Assembly: GCA_937773465.1 (NCBI GenBank)
Contig: CALJVK010000003.1
Coordinates: forward strand, 1 to 10,455
Reading direction: 5' to 3'
From: an uncultured Flavobacteriaceae bacterium
Lineage (GTDB): Bacteria; Bacteroidota; Bacteroidia; Flavobacteriales; Flavobacteriaceae
Length of the DNA: 10,455 bases
Part shown: one piece after another, positions 7,737 through 10,455 of the stretch
Position numbering within the stretch: position 1 is the first letter of the stretch
Layout: every line of letters begins with the position of its first letter
Notes under the pieces: model-generated
Database searches by the model: none
Told to the model about the DNA's origin: nothing
What the model saw: the letters and a program-made list of their open reading frames with translations, nothing else
Position numbers and translations under genes: made by a program

Positions 7737-8852
7737 ATGAATTATTCTAAGGCAGATTTTACATTAGGTATTTTAGGTGGCGGACAACTTGGTAAAATGT
7801 TGCTACAAGTCACTTCTAGATTAAGTATAAAAACTAATATTCTTGATCCTAGTGATGATTCGCCATGTAAAGAAATCTGTTCTAAATTCACAAAAGGTCC
7901 ATTAATGGATTTTGATACAGTATATAATTTTGGAAAAGAATGTGATTTGGTTACTTATGAAATTGAACATGTTAATGTAGATGCATTAGAAAAGTTAGAA
8001 TCCGAGGGCATAAAAGTATATCCTGATTCTAAAACTTTAAAAATTATTCAGGACAAATCCACTCAAAAAAAATTTTTTATAAAAAATGATATTCCAACTG
8101 CAAATTATAAGCACTACAAATCATTAAATGATTTAGATACTATTAAATACCCATGTGTTTGGAAGAAGACTAAATTCGGATATGATGGATATGGCGTTAA
8201 AATTTTGAAATCAAAAGATGATATTAAAAATTTACCTGAAACCGAGTTTATTATTGAAGATCTTATTCCATTCAAAAAGGAATTAGCTACAACTATAGCA
8301 AGAAATAAAAGTGGACAAATTGAAATTTTTCCGATAGTTGAAATGATGTTCAATGAAGTTTCAAATCAAGTTGAATATGTGTTATGTCCTGCACAAATAA
8401 GTTCTGAAATAAATGAAAAGGCAAAAAAACTAGCATTAAAAGTTTCCGAATCATTTAAACAAGTCGGGTTGCTTGCAGTTGAAATGTTTTTAACCAACGA
8501 TAATGAGATTTTAATCAACGAAGTAGCACCTAGACCTCACAATAGCGCACATTATTCAATTGAAAATTGTATAAATTCTCAGTTTGATCAACATATTAAT
8601 TCTATACTAGATTTACCACTTGGCTCTTCAAAATCAAATTTTTATGCAATTATGATTAACTTAGTAGGTGGATTGGGTTATGAAGGTCAGGTTGTGTATG
8701 AGGGTATCAAAGAAGCTATGTTAATTGACAATGTAAAACTTCATATATATGGAAAACACAAAACAAAACCCAATAGAAAGATGGGACATGCTACTGTGTT
8801 AGGTTCTAATTTAGAAAATGTATTAAAAAAAGCTAAAAAATCAAAGAATTAG
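7737..8852 (+). CDS. purK: N5-carboxyaminoimidazole ribonucleotide synthase (PurK)
   Basis: PurK is an ATP-grasp ligase that carboxylates AIR with bicarbonate and ATP to N5-CAIR in de novo purine synthesis. The 371-residue protein begins with the dinucleotide-like fold GILGGGQLGKML (11-22), followed by DLVTYEIEHVN, which is the PurK hallmark (T-x-E-x-E-x-V), and the ATP-grasp region PCVWKKTKFGYDGYGV. The catalytic metal- and substrate-binding stretch INEVAPRPHNSAHYSIE is at about 260-276. The C-terminal subdomain (HIYGKHKTKPNRKMGHATVLG) is complete and shows the usual K-x-x-R-K-M-G-H signature. Length and motif order are normal. It has its own -7 box and leads a two-gene unit with purE, which starts 22 bases downstream and uses the product. 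No frame problem is seen. Confidence 0.97.
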   Translation: MNYSKADFTLGILGGGQLGKMLLQVTSRLSIKTNILDPSDDSPCKEICSKFTKGPLMDFDTVYNFGKECDLVTYEIEHVNVDALEKLESEGIKVYPDSKTLKIIQDKSTQKKFFIKNDIPTANYKHYKSLNDLDTIKYPCVWKKTKFGYDGYGVKILKSKDDIKNLPETEFIIEDLIPFKKELATTIARNKSGQIEIFPIVEMMFNEVSNQVEYVLCPAQISSEINEKAKKLALKVSESFKQVGLLAVEMFLTNDNEILINEVAPRPHNSAHYSIENCINSQFDQHINSILDLPLGSSKSNFYAIMINLVGGLGYEGQVVYEGIKEAMLIDNVKLHIYGKHKTKPNRKMGHATVLGSNLENVLKKAKKSKN

Positions 8853-8874
8853 TTAAAGTAAAAACATAATTATT

Positions 8875-9351
8875 ATGGCAAAAGTTGGTGTTATCATGGG
8901 AAGTAAATCAGATCTTCCAATTATGCAAGAAGCAATCGATATTTTAAATGAATTTGGGATTGAAAATGATGTTGATATAGTATCTGCTCACAGAACTCCT
9001 GAAAGAATGATGGAATATGGGAAAAATGCTCATAAAAACGGATATACAGTAATTATAGCTGGTGCTGGTGGAGCGGCACATCTTCCTGGAATGATGGCTT
9101 CAATTACACCTCTTCCTGTCATTGGAGTTCCAATTAAATCAAGAAACTCTATTGACGGATGGGATTCAGTATTATCAATTCTTCAAATGCCTAGTGGAGT
9201 TCCTGTAGGAACAGTTGCTCTTAACGGAGGGAAAAATGCAGGAATATTAGCTGCTAAAATTATAGGAAGTAATAACAAAAAGGTTTTAAATAAAATTTTA
9301 AAATTCAAAGAAGAGCTTAAAAAAAAGGTTTTAAACGATTCTTCCAAATAG
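8875..9351 (+). CDS. purE: N5-CAIR mutase (PurE, class I)
   Basis: PurE rearranges N5-CAIR, made by PurK, to CAIR in purine synthesis; the enzyme is an octamer. The 158-residue sequence has the class I hallmarks: MGSKSDLPIM at 8-17, where the nucleotide phosphate binds, VSAHRTPERM at 36-45 with the catalytic His39, and AGAGGAAHLPGMMA at 62-75. Further on come the GVPIKS loop and the LQMPSGVPVGTVALNGGKNAG stretch. Pairing with purK confirms the class I (mutase) reaction rather than the direct carboxylase. The lysine-rich end (KFKEELKKKVLNDSSK) extends past the core fold, and the last 21 bases overlap the 3' end of the convergent membrane-protein gene. Confidence 0.97.
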   Translation: MAKVGVIMGSKSDLPIMQEAIDILNEFGIENDVDIVSAHRTPERMMEYGKNAHKNGYTVIIAGAGGAAHLPGMMASITPLPVIGVPIKSRNSIDGWDSVLSILQMPSGVPVGTVALNGGKNAGILAAKIIGSNNKKVLNKILKFKEELKKKVLNDSSK

Positions 9352-10155
9352 GATTGACTGAATTATAAACCAATATACAGGAACAGATTCTACCCAGAAG
9401 CTTGAAAAATACTTTGTTTGATTTTTCTTTGTTTTGTAAATAATAAAAATCAAAATAATAGATATTAATATATCTGATGTAAGATCATTGTTTTTTGATT
9501 GGTTTATAAATGAAATAGAGATAAAAATAAAACTCAGTACGTAAGAAATATACTTTGATTTTTTTATTCCAAAAATTTGAGGAATTGTTCTTAGCTCTTT
9601 AGAATCGTAATTTAAATCTCGTATTTCAAATGGCATGCTATATATAACTACAAATAAAAAAAACTGAACAAAAAGTACTAAAGAGCCATAGTAATCCATT
9701 TGTTTAGATTCAATAAATGGTAACAAAACAGTTGAACCAGACCAACATATTGCTACAAGAAATAATTTAATCTTACTACGATTTCTAAAATTAGATTTCG
9801 AATGATTTAATGGAAAGACATATAAGAGACAAATTAAAAAAAGAAAAAATCCAAAAAATAAAGTTTTCCAACCCAAAAAAAATAAAGAAAACAAAAGAAC
9901 ACAACCTGAAATAAAACTTAGTATTTGTATTTTTTTTATTGGCACATTTTGTACAAAGAAATAGTACGGCAAAGTTGATGCATATTTTATAAAATTATAA
10001 ACAATAATAGTTGAACTAAAAAGGCAGATTAGTACATAATAATTTATAGTAATTTGTTGTTTAAAAATAGACACTAAATAAAGTGATACAACACAAAATC
10101 CCAGATGTAAGCTTGATTTTATATAAAAATCAAAAGCTTTTTTATAAAACAACAT
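9331..10155 (-). CDS. UbiA-like multi-pass membrane protein, first Asp-rich motif absent
   Basis: The 274-residue protein is very hydrophobic, with roughly eight membrane segments. It resembles the UbiA prenyltransferase superfamily. The second Asp motif is clear: FEIRDLNYDSKELRTIP, with Asp180 and Asp184 spaced D-x-x-x-D and followed by the usual T-I-P-x-x-x-G. The central loop LLYVFPLNHSK followed by a basic stretch and FLVAICW is also UbiA-like. The first motif, normally N-D-x-x-D-x-x-x-D and needed to hold Mg-diphosphate, is replaced by VYNFIKYASTLPYY near 52-65, which keeps the Asn but has no Asp. I therefore do not assign prenyltransferase activity. It may be a divergent paralogue with another role. 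Its stop lies inside the end of purE (21-base overlap, tail to tail). The ATG at 10155 gives a plausible start. It is divergent from gcvP. Product and substrate are unknown. Confidence 0.75.
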   Translation of the reverse strand: MLFYKKAFDFYIKSSLHLGFCVVSLYLVSIFKQQITINYYVLICLFSSTIIVYNFIKYASTLPYYFFVQNVPIKKIQILSFISGCVLLFSLFFLGWKTLFFGFFLFLICLLYVFPLNHSKSNFRNRSKIKLFLVAICWSGSTVLLPFIESKQMDYYGSLVLFVQFFLFVVIYSMPFEIRDLNYDSKELRTIPQIFGIKKSKYISYVLSFIFISISFINQSKNNDLTSDILISIILIFIIYKTKKNQTKYFSSFWVESVPVYWFIIQSILFGRIV

Positions 10156-10279
10156 TTATCTGAATTTGTAAATTATAATTTCTAGTTAAAAAATAAGTTA
10201 AAAACTTTTTACTCAAAGTTCTAAAATTATGCATTATTTAGGATGATATTAATTAATTTTGAACTAAATATTTTTATAA
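10156..10279. other. Divergent intergenic region between the UbiA-like gene and gcvP
   Basis: This 124-base AT-rich gap must hold the promoters of both flanking genes. No exact TAnnTTTG box is present in either direction; TAATTTAC on the minus strand near 10172-10179 is a weak variant. I see no hairpin with a T tract and no glycine-riboswitch-like structure, and the space ahead of gcvP is too AT-rich and unstructured for one. Confidence 0.5.
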
Positions 10280-10455
10280 ATGTATAATTTTGCAGACAGA
10301 CACATTGGAATAAATAATCAAGATAAAATTTCTATGCTTGAATATATTAATTCAAAAAGTATAGAACAATTAATTTCTGAAACAATTCCTGAAAATATTA
10401 GGTTAAAAAAAGAGATGAATCTTAAACCAGCTCTTTCAGAAAACGATTACTTATC
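10280..10455 (+). CDS. gcvP: Glycine dehydrogenase (decarboxylating), P protein, N-terminal fragment
   Basis: The frame opens with ATG at 10280 and runs off the right edge after 58 codons. It reads MYNFADRHIGINNQDKISML, and FADRHIG is the near-invariant start of GcvP. Further on, LISETIPENIRLKKEMNLKPALSENDYL matches the conserved N-terminal stretch in which I-P-x-x-I-R-L is followed by L-S-E-x-x-Y/F-L. GcvP is the pyridoxal-phosphate decarboxylase of the glycine cleavage system: it removes CO2 from glycine and passes the aminomethyl group to the lipoyl arm of GcvH, feeding 5,10-methylene-THF. The full protein is about 950 residues, so most of it, including the PLP lysine, lies outside the window. 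No SD-like site is present, as is usual in this phylum. Confidence 0.93.
   Translation, partial: MYNFADRHIGINNQDKISMLEYINSKSIEQLISETIPENIRLKKEMNLKPALSENDYL

Noticed and set aside
8114..8353. Open frame of 79 codons on the minus strand inside purK
   Set aside because: It is wholly within a well-conserved part of purK and has no independent support.
10170..10181. Perfect palindrome AAATTATAATTT as an operator
   Set aside because: It is made only of A and T in a very AT-rich gap and is expected by chance; no second copy is near.
10284..10293. TAATTTTGC, a match to the -7 promoter box TAnnTTTG
   Set aside because: It falls within the first codons of gcvP, where the bases encode YNFADRHIG, a conserved protein start, so the match is best explained by coding.

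Overview
The window looks like a low-GC member of the Bacteroidota, most likely a Flavobacteriia-type organism. The evidence is a SusC/SusD outer-membrane pair, TAnnTTTG-type -7 promoter boxes, AT-rich leaders without clear Shine-Dalgarno sites, a short-LID adenylate kinase, and the adk-obg and purK-purE gene pairs. Almost all genes are core housekeeping functions. I do not see a defence system, mobile element, CRISPR array, RNA gene or other obviously undescribed system.

Layout. Positions 1-890 hold the C-terminal end of a SusC-like TonB-dependent receptor, disturbed by two compensating indels. SusD (910-2370) follows, and the pair ends at a strong intrinsic terminator (2395-2423). Next come a secreted protein of unknown function (2476-3168) and the rRNA methyltransferase RlmB (3198-3935). 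On the minus strand, reading from 7633 down to 3936, is a probable operon of four genes: adk, obg, a Mur ligase of the Mpl type, and a YjjG-like HAD phosphatase. It meets rlmB tail to tail with no spacer. Divergent from adk is purK-purE (7737-9351), two consecutive steps of purine synthesis. purE overlaps at its 3' end a minus-strand UbiA-like membrane protein (9331-10155) that has kept only one of the two Asp-rich motifs of that family. The window ends in the start of gcvP, the glycine decarboxylase P protein (10280 onward).

The main anomaly is sequence quality or gene integrity. Between about 5780 and 6990 the ends of obg and mpl are broken by at least a dozen small indels, yet conserved protein motifs can be read across all three frames. 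Two further indels lie in susC. This looks like an unpolished, low-coverage long-read consensus rather than real gene decay, because Obg is an essential GTPase. The open frames that start at 6983 (obg) and 5776 (mpl) are therefore truncated artefacts. The true starts are inferred at 7051 and 5994.

Functionally the pieces are nutrient uptake (SusCD), nucleotide metabolism (adk, purK, purE, possibly the HAD phosphatase), ribosome maturation (rlmB, obg), peptidoglycan recycling (mpl) and one-carbon metabolism (gcvP).
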